Assembly (NCBI RefSeq): GCF_900002575.1 | Contig: NZ_LN650648.1 | Span: forward strand, 1,116,001 to 1,180,000 | Reading direction: 5' to 3' | DNA length: 64,000 bases | DNA from: Romboutsia hominis | GTDB lineage: Bacteria > Bacillota > Clostridia > Peptostreptococcales > Peptostreptococcaceae | In this document: positions 9,193 to 18,178 of the stretch, piece by piece | How the letters are laid out: every line of letters starts with the position of its first letter | Position numbering within the stretch: position 1 is the first letter of the stretch | The notes under the pieces: generated by a model | Databases searched by the model: none | The model's input: the letters and a program-made list of their open reading frames with translations, nothing else | What the model was told of the DNA's origin: nothing | Program-made: the position numbers and the translations under genes

Positions 9193-11085
9193 ATGAAGAT
9201 AGTAGATTTAATAAATAAAAAATCTATAAGCCTTAACTTAAAAGCAACTGATAAAAGTGATGCTATAGACAAGCTAGTAGATTTAGTAAATAATAGTGGC
9301 AATTTAAATAATAAAGAAGAATATAAAAAAGCAATAATAGCTCGTGAAAATCAAAGTACAACAGGAATAGGTGAAGGAATAGCAATACCTCATGCTAAAA
9401 CTAGTTCAGTTAAAAATGCATGTTTAGCTGCAGCTATTTGCAAAGATGGTGTAGACTATGAATCTTTTGATGGGAGCCTATCACACTTATTCTTTATGAT
9501 AGCAGCACCAGAAGGAGCTAATAACACTCACTTAGAGGTGTTATCAAGATTATCTACAATACTTATGGATGAAGAATTTAGAGAAAAACTTATAAATGCT
9601 AAAAGCGAAGATGAGTTTTTAAGTTTAATAGATAAAAAGGAAAAAGAGAAATTCCCAGAAGAAAAAGAAGAAAAAATAGAAGTATTTAAAGAAAAAACTT
9701 CAAAATACCCAAAAGTATTAGCAGTTACAGCTTGCCCGACAGGTATAGCACATACTTTTATGGCAGCAGAAAGCTTAAATAAACAAGCTGAGAAAATGGG
9801 AGTTAGCATAAAGGTAGAAACTAATGGTTCATCTGGTGCTAAAAACGTATTAACTAAAGAGGAAATAGAAAATGCAACAGCTATAATAGTAGCGGCAGAT
9901 AAAAAAGTTGATATGGCTAGATTTAACGGAAAAAAAGTTATAATAACTAAAGTTGCTGATGGAATACACAAAGCAGAAGAGTTAATAACTAAAGCAGAAA
10001 ATGGAGATGCACCTATATATAATCACGAAGGAAATGTAGAAACAAAAGATGAAAGCAGCGACGAAAGTGCATTTAGAAAAGTATATAAGCACTTAATGAA
10101 TGGTGTATCAAACATGCTACCATTTGTAGTAAGTGGAGGTATACTAATAGCATTAGCATTTTTACTTGATAATTACTCAATAAATCCAGAGACTTTTGGT
10201 TCAAATACACCGCTAGCAGCATTCTTTAAATCAATAGGGGATATTGCCTTTGGATTTATGTTGCCAGTACTAGCAGGATATATTGCATATAGTATAGCTG
10301 ATAGACCAGCTTTAGTAGTAGGGTTTGTAGGTGGAGCACTAGCAAATACTGGTGGTTCAGGTTTCTTAGGAGCACTACTTGCAGGTTTTATAGCAGGATA
10401 TTTAGTAGTAGGACTTAAAAAGGTGTTTAGTGTGTTACCAGATTCATTAGATGGTATAAAGCCAGTACTTTTATATCCTTTATTTGGGACACTTTTAATG
10501 GGTATTATAATGACATTTTTAATAATACCTCCAGTAGCAGCACTTAATTTAGGTATAACTAATTTTTTAAATGGACTTGGAACTAGTTCTAAATTAATAC
10601 TTGGATTAATACTTGGTGGTATGATGGCGATAGACATGGGGGGACCAATAAACAAGGCAGCTTATGTATTTGGAGTAGCATCACTACAATCAGGTCAATT
10701 TGAAATAATGGCAGCAGTTATGGCAGGTGGTATGGTACCTCCTTTAGCAATAGCACTTGCTACAACTTTCTTTAAAAATAGATTTACAAAAGAAGAAAGA
10801 GAATCAGGTAAGGTTAATTATGTAATGGGATTATCATTTATAACAGAAGGTGCAATACCATTTGCAGCAGCAGACCCACTTAAAGTTATACCAGCTTGTG
10901 TATTAGGTTCAGCAACAGCAGGAGCACTTAGTATGATGTTTAATGCAACACTAAGAGCACCACATGGAGGAATATTTGTTGTTCCAGTTGTTGGTAACCC
11001 TTTAGGATACTTAGCTGCAATAACAATAGGTTCAGTAGTAGGTATGATAGCATTAGCAGCTTTAAAAAAGCCTATAAATGAATAA
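9193..11085 (+). CDS. fruA: Fructose PTS permease, EIIABC fusion
   Basis: A single 630-residue protein with all three fructose-specific PTS domains. EIIA spans residues about 1-150 (IAIPHAKT, phospho-His). EIIB spans about 170-270 (AVTACPTGIAHTFMAAE, phospho-Cys). EIIC spans about 290-630 with the multi-helix membrane domain and GGPINKAAY. It imports fructose across the membrane and delivers fructose-1-phosphate to FruK. Gene order fruK-fruA with the A-B-C domain order is common in Firmicutes. GAGAGGAGATAAGCT supplies the ribosome site at the end of fruK. Confidence 0.96.
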   Translation: MKIVDLINKKSISLNLKATDKSDAIDKLVDLVNNSGNLNNKEEYKKAIIARENQSTTGIGEGIAIPHAKTSSVKNACLAAAICKDGVDYESFDGSLSHLFFMIAAPEGANNTHLEVLSRLSTILMDEEFREKLINAKSEDEFLSLIDKKEKEKFPEEKEEKIEVFKEKTSKYPKVLAVTACPTGIAHTFMAAESLNKQAEKMGVSIKVETNGSSGAKNVLTKEEIENATAIIVAADKKVDMARFNGKKVIITKVADGIHKAEELITKAENGDAPIYNHEGNVETKDESSDESAFRKVYKHLMNGVSNMLPFVVSGGILIALAFLLDNYSINPETFGSNTPLAAFFKSIGDIAFGFMLPVLAGYIAYSIADRPALVVGFVGGALANTGGSGFLGALLAGFIAGYLVVGLKKVFSVLPDSLDGIKPVLLYPLFGTLLMGIIMTFLIIPPVAALNLGITNFLNGLGTSSKLILGLILGGMMAIDMGGPINKAAYVFGVASLQSGQFEIMAAVMAGGMVPPLAIALATTFFKNRFTKEERESGKVNYVMGLSFITEGAIPFAAADPLKVIPACVLGSATAGALSMMFNATLRAPHGGIFVVPVVGNPLGYLAAITIGSVVGMIALAALKKPINE

Positions 11086-11100
11086 TATATACTTAGTTAA

Positions 11101-11143
11101 AAATAGATAGACTTATATAAAAATAAGTCTATCTATTTTTTAT
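11101..11143 (+). terminator. Terminator of the fruKA operon
   Basis: A perfect 15-bp stem (11101-11115 with 11124-11138) is followed by a T run. Confidence 0.9.
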
Positions 11144-11210
11144 ATACTAAATGATTAAAAACTTTATTTATATATAAATTTGTATTATAATAAGATGTAT
11201 ATCCTATCAT

Positions 11211-11302
11211 ACTGAGGGAGTAGTTTGCACGTATTGTGTGATTAGGTCAACATAATGACTAAATAGTCTGGTCTAATCTTAAAAAACGAGACTCAGGTAT
11301 GC
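11211..11302 (+). ncRNA. yybP-ykoY manganese riboswitch upstream of mntP
   Basis: The leader contains the family's conserved GGGAGTAG next to helix P1 (CTGAG, 11212-11216), a central GGTCAACATA segment, and the 3' element CGAGACTCAG closing P1 (11287-11296). In this Rfam class (RF00080) the L1/L3 loops bind Mn2+ and switch gene expression on. The 3' strand of P1 is also the first part of the terminator at 11286, so ligand-stabilised P1 would block termination. A plausible -10 TATAAT lies at 11186-11191. Gene context (a Mn exporter) supports the call. Confidence 0.85.
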
Positions 11303-11337
11303 TTATTTTGCATACCTAGAGTCTCGTTATTTTTTTG
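11286..11337 (+). terminator. Riboswitch-controlled terminator in the mntP leader
   Basis: A long stem (11286-11302 with 11310-11327, one bulged A) is followed by TTATTTTTTT. It overlaps the 3' half of riboswitch helix P1, so the two structures exclude each other. Confidence 0.88.
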
Positions 11338-11363
11338 CAAAAATAAAAAATTAGGAGGAAATT

Positions 11364-11966
11364 ATGAGTATTACAGCAGTATTATTTACAGCTTTAGCAC
11401 TTTCAATGGATGCTTTTGCTGTATCGGTAACAAAAGGAATGACTATTAAACATTTAACAAAATCTTTAGGTATAAAAATAGCCTTATTCTTTGGAATATT
11501 TCAAGGTGGAATGCCACTTTTAGGGTGGGTTATGGGTATTGGATTTGAAAAGTACATAAAATCTATAGATCATTGGATAGCACTTATATTATTAAGTTAC
11601 TTAGGATATAAAATGATAAAAGGATTCATAGATGAAAGAAAAGAAGCAAATGAAGTAGATACTTTGTTAGCTGCTACATCTGAAGAAGAGCTATCTACAA
11701 AGGATATTTTAGTGTTATCTGTAGCTACTAGTATAGATGCTTTAGCAGTGGGAATAAGTTTTGCTTTTTTAAGTATAAACATAGTAGAGGTATCAATAGC
11801 TATAGGTGTTATAACATTTATAATGTGTTTATTTGGAGTTTTTATAGGTAAAAAAATAGGAAACGTATTTAATGGATATGCAGAACTTATAGGTGGAATT
11901 ATACTTATAGGCATAGGTATAAATATATTTAATGAACATACACATATATTTAGTCAGTTATTTTAA
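11364..11966 (+). CDS. mntP: Manganese efflux pump MntP
   Basis: A 200-residue inner-membrane protein with about six helices and two homologous halves, each with the family's acidic motif (SMDAFAVS near residue 15, SIDALAVG near residue 126). It exports Mn2+ and protects against excess. The length is slightly above the usual 180-190, because of the hydrophilic linker near the middle (IDERKEANEVDTLLAATSEEE). AGGAGG is well placed. The upstream Mn riboswitch indicates induction by manganese. Confidence 0.94.
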   Translation: MSITAVLFTALALSMDAFAVSVTKGMTIKHLTKSLGIKIALFFGIFQGGMPLLGWVMGIGFEKYIKSIDHWIALILLSYLGYKMIKGFIDERKEANEVDTLLAATSEEELSTKDILVLSVATSIDALAVGISFAFLSINIVEVSIAIGVITFIMCLFGVFIGKKIGNVFNGYAELIGGIILIGIGINIFNEHTHIFSQLF

Positions 11967-12005
11967 GTACATATAATCAAAACATAAAAAATATATGATA
12001 AAAGT

Positions 12006-12048
12006 ATAGATATAGTAAGTTTTCAATAGCTTATTATATCTATTTTTT
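12006..12048 (+). terminator. Terminator of mntP
   Basis: A 14-bp stem with one G-U pair (12006-12019 with 12030-12043) is followed by TTTTT. Confidence 0.8.
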
Positions 12049-12231
12049 TATAAAAATTAAAATGCCTAATAGATATATTACAAAGTGAAAAACGAACTTT
12101 ATTTAATTTTAATATATAAAAATTCATAATAATACATAAAAAATATAAAAAAATATTGAAAATGTATGAAAATAATGATATAAATAATATTGTAAAATGA
12201 TTTTGACATAAAATTAAGGAGTAATTAGAAA

Positions 12232-13017
12232 ATGAAAAAAATATTAGTTTTACTACCAACAATATTATTATCAATATTTTTAATGGTAGGGTGCACATCA
12301 CAATCAGAACCAGGAAATGAAAATGTATTAGGGATAATAGGGGCTATGGAAGAAGAAGTAGAGATATTAAAAGAAAAGATGGATATAAAAGAAACTACGA
12401 CTATAGCAGGTATAAAGTTTTATAAAGGAACATTACATGATAAAAATATAGTGTTAGTTCGTTCTGGTGTAGGAAAAGTTAACATGGCTATGTGTACTCA
12501 AGTTTTAGTTGATAAATTTAATGTATCAGCTCTTGTAAATTCTGGAGTTGCTGGGACTATGAATGAAGATTTAAATCAAGGAGATGTAGTTATATCAACA
12601 ACTACAGTTCAGCATGATTTTGATACAACAGCATTTGGAGATCCACTTGGAGAAATATCAAGATTAAATAAAAGATTCTTTGATGCAGATAAAAATATGA
12701 TAAATAAAGCAAAAGAAGCTGCTAAGAATGTAAAAGGTGTAAATATAGTAGATGGAATGGTAGCTACAGGAGACCAATTTGTAGCAGGTGGAGATATTGC
12801 TAAAAAAATAAAAGATAATTTTAAAGATGTAGAGGCAGTAGAAATGGAAGGAGCAGCTATGGCACAAGTAGCTTACTTAAATGATATACCATTTGTTATA
12901 CTTCGTTCAATATCTGATAAAGCAAATGGAGAAGCTGATTTATCATATGAGGAATTCTTACCAATAGCAGCTAAAAATGCTAGTTCATTATTAGAAGAAT
13001 TTATAAAAATATACTAA
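12232..13017 (+). CDS. mtnN: MTA/SAH nucleosidase (Pfs family) with lipoprotein signal peptide
   Basis: The 261-residue protein begins with a classic lipoprotein signal: MKK, a hydrophobic stretch and the lipobox LMVGC (Cys21), then a short linker (TSQSEPGNEN). The rest is a full Pfs/MtnN domain (GIIGAMEEEVEILKEKM..., active-site Glu; SDKANGEAD with the catalytic Asp). The family hydrolyses 5'-methylthioadenosine and S-adenosylhomocysteine to adenine and a thioribose sugar, normally in the cytosol. The signal implies an enzyme anchored outside the membrane, perhaps for salvage of exogenous nucleosides. No linked transporter is present. A ribosome site (AAGGAG) precedes the ATG. Confidence 0.92.
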   Translation: MKKILVLLPTILLSIFLMVGCTSQSEPGNENVLGIIGAMEEEVEILKEKMDIKETTTIAGIKFYKGTLHDKNIVLVRSGVGKVNMAMCTQVLVDKFNVSALVNSGVAGTMNEDLNQGDVVISTTTVQHDFDTTAFGDPLGEISRLNKRFFDADKNMINKAKEAAKNVKGVNIVDGMVATGDQFVAGGDIAKKIKDNFKDVEAVEMEGAAMAQVAYLNDIPFVILRSISDKANGEADLSYEEFLPIAAKNASSLLEEFIKIY

Positions 13018-13032
13018 TATTAAGAATAAATA

Positions 13033-13065
13033 AAAGTTGGGCTAATTTATAGACCAACTTTTTTA
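13033..13065 (+). terminator. Terminator of the lipoprotein nucleosidase gene
   Basis: An 8-bp stem AAAGTTGG/CCAACTTT (13033-13040 with 13054-13061) is followed by T residues. Confidence 0.75.
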
Positions 13066-13122
13066 TTATATAAAGCTAATATAACTAAAAGTCGAATACA
13101 TATTAATCAAAAATTTTATTAG

Positions 13123-13206
13123 GATGGTTATAAAGGGATAAATAAAGAAGTAGTTAATGTAGAAAATTTTTGGGATGATTTACGAAATCAAAATGACTAT
13201 AAATAA
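13123..13206 (+). pseudogene. Short C-terminal gene remnant
   Basis: 27 codons are open (DGYKGINKEVVNVENF..) directly after an in-frame TAG, with no start codon or ribosome site. A terminator follows at 13224. It looks like the tail of a deleted gene. Family unknown. Confidence 0.35.
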
Positions 13207-13223
13207 TTAAATGGGCTAAATAT

Positions 13224-13252
13224 AAAAGGGGAACGAATCGTTCCTCTTTTAT
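13224..13252 (+). terminator. Terminator with the repeated GGAACGAATCGTTCC core
   Basis: The stem 13224-13236 / 13238-13250 contains GGAACGAATCGTTCC and one G-T pair, and is followed by an AT-rich tail. It is the third copy of the core seen at 702 and 2209. Confidence 0.75.
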
Positions 13253-13283
13253 ATTTTAAAATTTGTTAAAAAAATAATTAATA

Positions 13284-13310
13284 TTGCACTTTTTTTTATT
13301 AATGTATAAT
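13284..13310 (+). promoter_or_regulatory. Putative promoter of glpP
   Basis: TTGCAC (13284-13289) and TATAAT (13305-13310) are separated by 15 bases, shorter than ideal. The ATG is 33 bases downstream. Confidence 0.45.
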
Positions 13311-13343
13311 AAATATAGACGCATACAAATTTGGAGGGAAAAA

Positions 13344-13895
13344 ATGAGAGAAATTTTAGAAGTAAATCCTATAATAGGTGCAATTAAAAATGACGAAAAC
13401 TTAGAAGCTGTAGCAAAATCAGATTGTGATATTGTATTTTTATTAAATGGAGATATACTTAATTTAAAAAAAATAATCGAATATCTTCATAAATATGATA
13501 AAAAGGTATTTGTTCATATAGATATGATATCTGGAATAGCATCAAATCCGGTTATTGTTGATTATATAAAAAGAGAAGTAAAATTAGATGGAATAATAAC
13601 TACTAAAACTAATATTGTAAAAAGGGCATTAGAGCTAAACCTAGATGTTGTGCAAAGGTTTTTCTTTATAGACTCAATGTCACTTGAAAATGCTATAGAA
13701 AGCTTAAGGAAAGTAAAGCCTCAAGCTATAGAAATAATGCCTGGAATAATGCCAAAGATAGTAAAAAGGATAAATAAAACTTATCCTAATATACCAATAA
13801 TATGTGGTGGACTTATAGATGAAAAAGAAGAAGTTATAAATATATTATCTTGTGGTGCTATGGCAGTTTCAACTACAGATAAAAGTATATGGTAA
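13344..13895 (+). CDS. glpP: Glycerol operon antiterminator GlpP
   Basis: A 183-residue protein of the GlpP family, a small TIM-barrel-like RNA-binding antiterminator. Typical segments are NPIIGAIKNDENLEAVAKSDCDIVFLLNGDI, VHIDMISGI, DGIITTK and EIMPGIMPK...ICGGLI. In Bacillus, GlpP with glycerol-3-phosphate binds glp leader mRNAs and prevents termination. The two downstream operons here both start with such leaders (14004 and 16633). ATG 13344 is chosen because TTGGAGGG lies seven bases upstream; an in-frame ATG at 13284 falls on the promoter. Confidence 0.93.
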   Translation: MREILEVNPIIGAIKNDENLEAVAKSDCDIVFLLNGDILNLKKIIEYLHKYDKKVFVHIDMISGIASNPVIVDYIKREVKLDGIITTKTNIVKRALELNLDVVQRFFFIDSMSLENAIESLRKVKPQAIEIMPGIMPKIVKRINKTYPNIPIICGGLIDEKEEVINILSCGAMAVSTTDKSIW

Positions 13896-13910
13896 GGATT
13901 AAAAAAAGGC

Positions 13911-13945
13911 TGTTAAAAACTTAACTGCAATGTTAAAAACTTAAC
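13911..13945. repeat. Tandem 15-bp palindromic repeats upstream of the glpF promoter
   Basis: TGTTAAAAACTTAAC occurs twice without mismatch (13911-13925 and 13931-13945), 20 bp start to start. Each copy is itself an inverted repeat, GTTAA-AAAC-TTAAC. They sit 12 bp before the -35 of the glpF promoter, as expected of a pair of regulator sites on one face of the helix. They lack a T run, so they are unlikely to be the glpP terminator. Confidence 0.7.
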
Positions 13946-13956
13946 CTTAAAAAATA

Positions 13957-13985
13957 TTGACGGGAAAAAGTTTTTTTATTATTAT
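13957..13985 (+). promoter_or_regulatory. Promoter of glpFK
   Basis: TTGACG (13957-13962), a 17-base spacer and TATTAT (13980-13985) would start transcription just ahead of the GlpP-type leader. Confidence 0.7.
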
Positions 13986-14003
13986 TTAATTAAATCAATA
14001 CTA

Positions 14004-14058
14004 GGCTGGAGACGAGAGAGCTAATAGTTTTTTTACTATGAGCTCTCTCTGTTTTTTT
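14004..14058 (+). promoter_or_regulatory. GlpP-controlled terminator leader of glpFK
   Basis: GGCT, six bases, then GAGAGAGCT begin a strong hairpin (about 14014-14028 with 14034-14049, minor mismatches) ending in GTTTTTTT. The same GGCT-N6/7-GAGAGAGC arrangement opens the leader at 16633. Shared sequence in a terminator's 5' arm, next to glpP, fits GlpP binding and antitermination as known in Bacillus. The exact contact bases are inferred. Confidence 0.8.
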
Positions 14059-14097
14059 ACAAAAAATTGATTTTATAAAAATTAAGGGGGAATTAAG

Positions 14098-14895
14098 TTG
14101 AAAAAAACATTGATGGGAGAGTGTATCTCTGAATTTATAGGATCCTGGATACTAATATTTATAGGTTGTGGATCAGTTGCATCACTTGTATTAAATGGAG
14201 CTAGTATTTCACAGTGGGAAATCGGTATAATATGGGGCCTTGCTGTTACCATGGCAATATATGTTACAGGAGCAGTGTCGGGTACACATATAAACCCAGC
14301 AGTTACTATAGTTTTAATGGTGTATAGGGATTTTCCAAAGAAAAAGGTCTTACCGTACATAATAGCTCAAATACTAGGATGTTTTGTAGGAGCTGCTACA
14401 GTTTACTTTTTATTTAAGAACTTATTCATATCTTTTGAAAATGCTAATAATATAGTAAGAGCAAGTGCAAGTGGTATGGCTACAGCGGGAATATTCTCAA
14501 CATACCCACATGCTGATATAAGTATAATGACAGCTTTATTTACAGAAATAATAATAACAATGCTTTTAGTTATGGTTATACTTGCAGTTGGAGAAGCTAA
14601 AAACTCAAACAAGCCTCATGCTAATTTAGCACCAGTTATGATAGGTTTAACAATAGCTATAATAGGTGCAAGTTTTGGAGTATTAACAGGATTTGCAATG
14701 AATCCATCAAGAGATCTTGGACCAAAATTATTTGCAATGATAGCAGGATGGGGAACTAATGCATTAGGAGAAAATATGTATTTCTTAGTTCCAATAGTAG
14801 GTCCAATTATAGGTGGTTTACTTGCAGGATTTGTATATGACAAAGGTGTAAAAAGATATTTAGATGATGAAGAGGTTACAGAAGCATCTAAGTAG
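14098..14895 (+). CDS. glpF: Glycerol uptake facilitator
   Basis: A 265-residue aquaglyceroporin of the MIP family with six membrane helices and two half-helices. The first pore motif is intact (GTHINPAVT, about residue 65-73). The second is NPSRDLGPK (about 201-209), with Ser replacing the usual Ala of NPA. It lets glycerol diffuse into the cell, where GlpK traps it. The start is TTG (14098) behind AAGGGGG; no ATG is available at the right distance. It is followed closely by glpK. Confidence 0.94.
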   Translation: MKKTLMGECISEFIGSWILIFIGCGSVASLVLNGASISQWEIGIIWGLAVTMAIYVTGAVSGTHINPAVTIVLMVYRDFPKKKVLPYIIAQILGCFVGAATVYFLFKNLFISFENANNIVRASASGMATAGIFSTYPHADISIMTALFTEIIITMLLVMVILAVGEAKNSNKPHANLAPVMIGLTIAIIGASFGVLTGFAMNPSRDLGPKLFAMIAGWGTNALGENMYFLVPIVGPIIGGLLAGFVYDKGVKRYLDDEEVTEASK

Positions 14896-14928
14896 AAACA
14901 TTAAATACAACAATAATTATAAATATAA

Positions 14929-16494
<1,566 letters not shown>

Positions 16495-16632
16495 TATAAA
16501 ATTAGTGACAAAAAATATTTTATAGTATATAATTAATATATCGAGGAAAATGTTTACAATTTTAAAGTAATATCTATAATTTACAAATTATAACAAAGTG
16601 AATTTTATTAAGTACAATATTTAAATATTTTT

Positions 16633-16689
16633 GGCTAAGAGATGAGAGAGCCTTCTATACAACGTATAGGGGGCTCTCTGTCTTTTTTT
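16633..16689 (+). promoter_or_regulatory. GlpP-controlled terminator leader of the glycerol-3-phosphate dehydrogenase operon
   Basis: GGCT, seven bases, then GAGAGAGCC opens a strong hairpin (16644-16660 with 16664-16680) followed by TCTTTTTTT. It repeats the arrangement of the glpF leader, so both operons should respond together to GlpP. The rest of 16495-16632 is AT-rich, with no promoter I can call confidently. Confidence 0.8.
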
Positions 16690-16717
16690 AGAAAAAACAT
16701 AAGTTGGAGGGAAAGTT

Positions 16718-18178
16718 ATGTATGATATAGCAATAATAGGCGCTGGAATTGTGGGAAGCTCTATAGCTCGTGAATTATCTAAATATAATTTAAAAACAGT
16801 AGTACTAGAAAAGGGAGTTGAAGTTTGTCAAGGAACTACTAAAGCAAATAGTGCTATAGTACATGGTGGATATGATGCAAATGAAGGAAGTTTAAAGGCA
16901 AGATTAAATGTAGAAGGTAACAAGTTGTATCCTAAACTTTGTGAGGAGCTAAATGTAGAATTTAAACAAAATGGTTCTTTAGTTTTAGCTTTCGATGAAG
17001 AAGATAAAAAACATATACAACAACTTTATGATAGAGGAATAAAAAATGGTGTAGAAGGTCTAAAAATACTAAACAAAGAAGAAGTATTAAAACTTGAGCC
17101 TAGTGTAAATAAAAACGTAGTAAGTGCACTACTTTGTGAAGTAGCAGGTATAGTTTGTCCATTTAATTTAAATATAGCACTTATGGAAAATGCTATAACA
17201 AATGGAGTAGATTTAAAATTAGAAAGTGAAGTAGTAGATATTAATAAAATAGATGATGAATTTAATATAAAACTAAAAAATGGCAAAATAATAAAATCAA
17301 AATATGTAATAAACGCAGCTGGAGTATACAGTGACAAAATAAACAATATGATAGGCGGAGATGAGTATTATATCATACCTAGAAAAGGAGAGTACAAAAT
17401 ACTAGATAAATCTGAAGGGAAAATAGCAAATCATACATTATTCCAATGCCCAACAAAAAAAGGTAAAGGTGTATTAGTAACTCAAACAGTTCATGGAAAC
17501 TTATTAGTTGGACCAAATGCAAATGTTGTAGATGACAAAGAAGATATATCTACAAGTAGAGAAGGTATTGAAGAAGTAGTTAATGCTTCAAGAAAAAGTA
17601 TAGAAAATATAGATTTTAGAAAGACAATAACATCTTTTGCAGGACTTAGAGCAACACCAAATACAGGAGACTTTATGATATTTGCATCAGATAAATGTAA
17701 AAACTTTATAAATGTAGGTGGAATAGAATCACCTGGGTTAGCCTCATCACCAGCTATTGCAAAATATGTAGTAGAAATTCTAAAAGAAGAGGGATTAAAC
17801 TTAGAGAAAAACACAGATTTTAACCCAATAAGAAGAAAAAATAAGCCATTTTCACATATGAGTAGCAAAGAAAAAGAAGAAATAGCAAAAAAAGATGAAA
17901 GATATAAAAAGATAATATGCAGATGTGAAATGGTAACAGAAGGTGAAATAATAGATGCTATAAAATCACCATGTGGAGCTAAAACTGTAGATGGAGTTAA
18001 AAGAAGAGTAAGACCAGGAATGGGAAGATGCCAAGGTGGTTTTTGTGGTCCTAAAGTTATAGAAATAATAGCTAGAGAACTTAATATAAATGTTGAAGAT
18101 GTATTAAAAGATTATGACAAATCAAACATGGTAGTAGGTAAAGTTAAGGAAATGAGGGGTGAGTTAGTTGAAATATAA
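16718..18178 (+). CDS. Anaerobic glycerol-3-phosphate dehydrogenase, FAD subunit (GlpA-like)
   Basis: A 486-residue DAO-type flavoprotein. The N-terminal Rossmann motif IIGAGIVGSSIAREL binds FAD, and GTTKANSAIVHGGYD is typical of GlpA/LhgO relatives. A C-terminal BFD-like domain (about 395-460) carries CRCE and CQGGFC cysteines for a [2Fe-2S] cluster. In clostridia this three-gene arrangement oxidises glycerol-3-phosphate to dihydroxyacetone phosphate. A 2-hydroxyacid oxidase role would be the alternative, but the glp leader and neighbours favour glycerol-3-phosphate. The next gene overlaps its end by 11 bases. Confidence 0.88.
   Translation: MYDIAIIGAGIVGSSIARELSKYNLKTVVLEKGVEVCQGTTKANSAIVHGGYDANEGSLKARLNVEGNKLYPKLCEELNVEFKQNGSLVLAFDEEDKKHIQQLYDRGIKNGVEGLKILNKEEVLKLEPSVNKNVVSALLCEVAGIVCPFNLNIALMENAITNGVDLKLESEVVDINKIDDEFNIKLKNGKIIKSKYVINAAGVYSDKINNMIGGDEYYIIPRKGEYKILDKSEGKIANHTLFQCPTKKGKGVLVTQTVHGNLLVGPNANVVDDKEDISTSREGIEEVVNASRKSIENIDFRKTITSFAGLRATPNTGDFMIFASDKCKNFINVGGIESPGLASSPAIAKYVVEILKEEGLNLEKNTDFNPIRRKNKPFSHMSSKEKEEIAKKDERYKKIICRCEMVTEGEIIDAIKSPCGAKTVDGVKRRVRPGMGRCQGGFCGPKVIEIIARELNINVEDVLKDYDKSNMVVGKVKEMRGELVEI

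Noticed and set aside
10173-10655. Long minus-strand open frame opposite fruA
   Set aside because: It mirrors the EIIC coding region, has no ribosome site, and its composition follows from low stop density opposite a Gly/Ala-rich membrane domain.
12023-12301. Minus-strand open frame across the mntP-mtnN gap
   Set aside because: It runs through the mntP terminator and the lipoprotein signal region, lacks a start signal, and its product is a low-complexity Ile/Leu/Phe string.
13911-13945. The tandem palindromes considered as a CRISPR or terminator
   Set aside because: There are only two copies with a five-base gap and no spacers, and no T run follows. A regulator site fits better.
16544-16559. 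cre-like sequence GGAAAATGTTTACA before the glycerol-3-phosphate dehydrogenase operon
   Set aside because: It has two mismatches to the core CcpA consensus and a distance from any clear promoter that cannot be judged. It is not strong enough to list.
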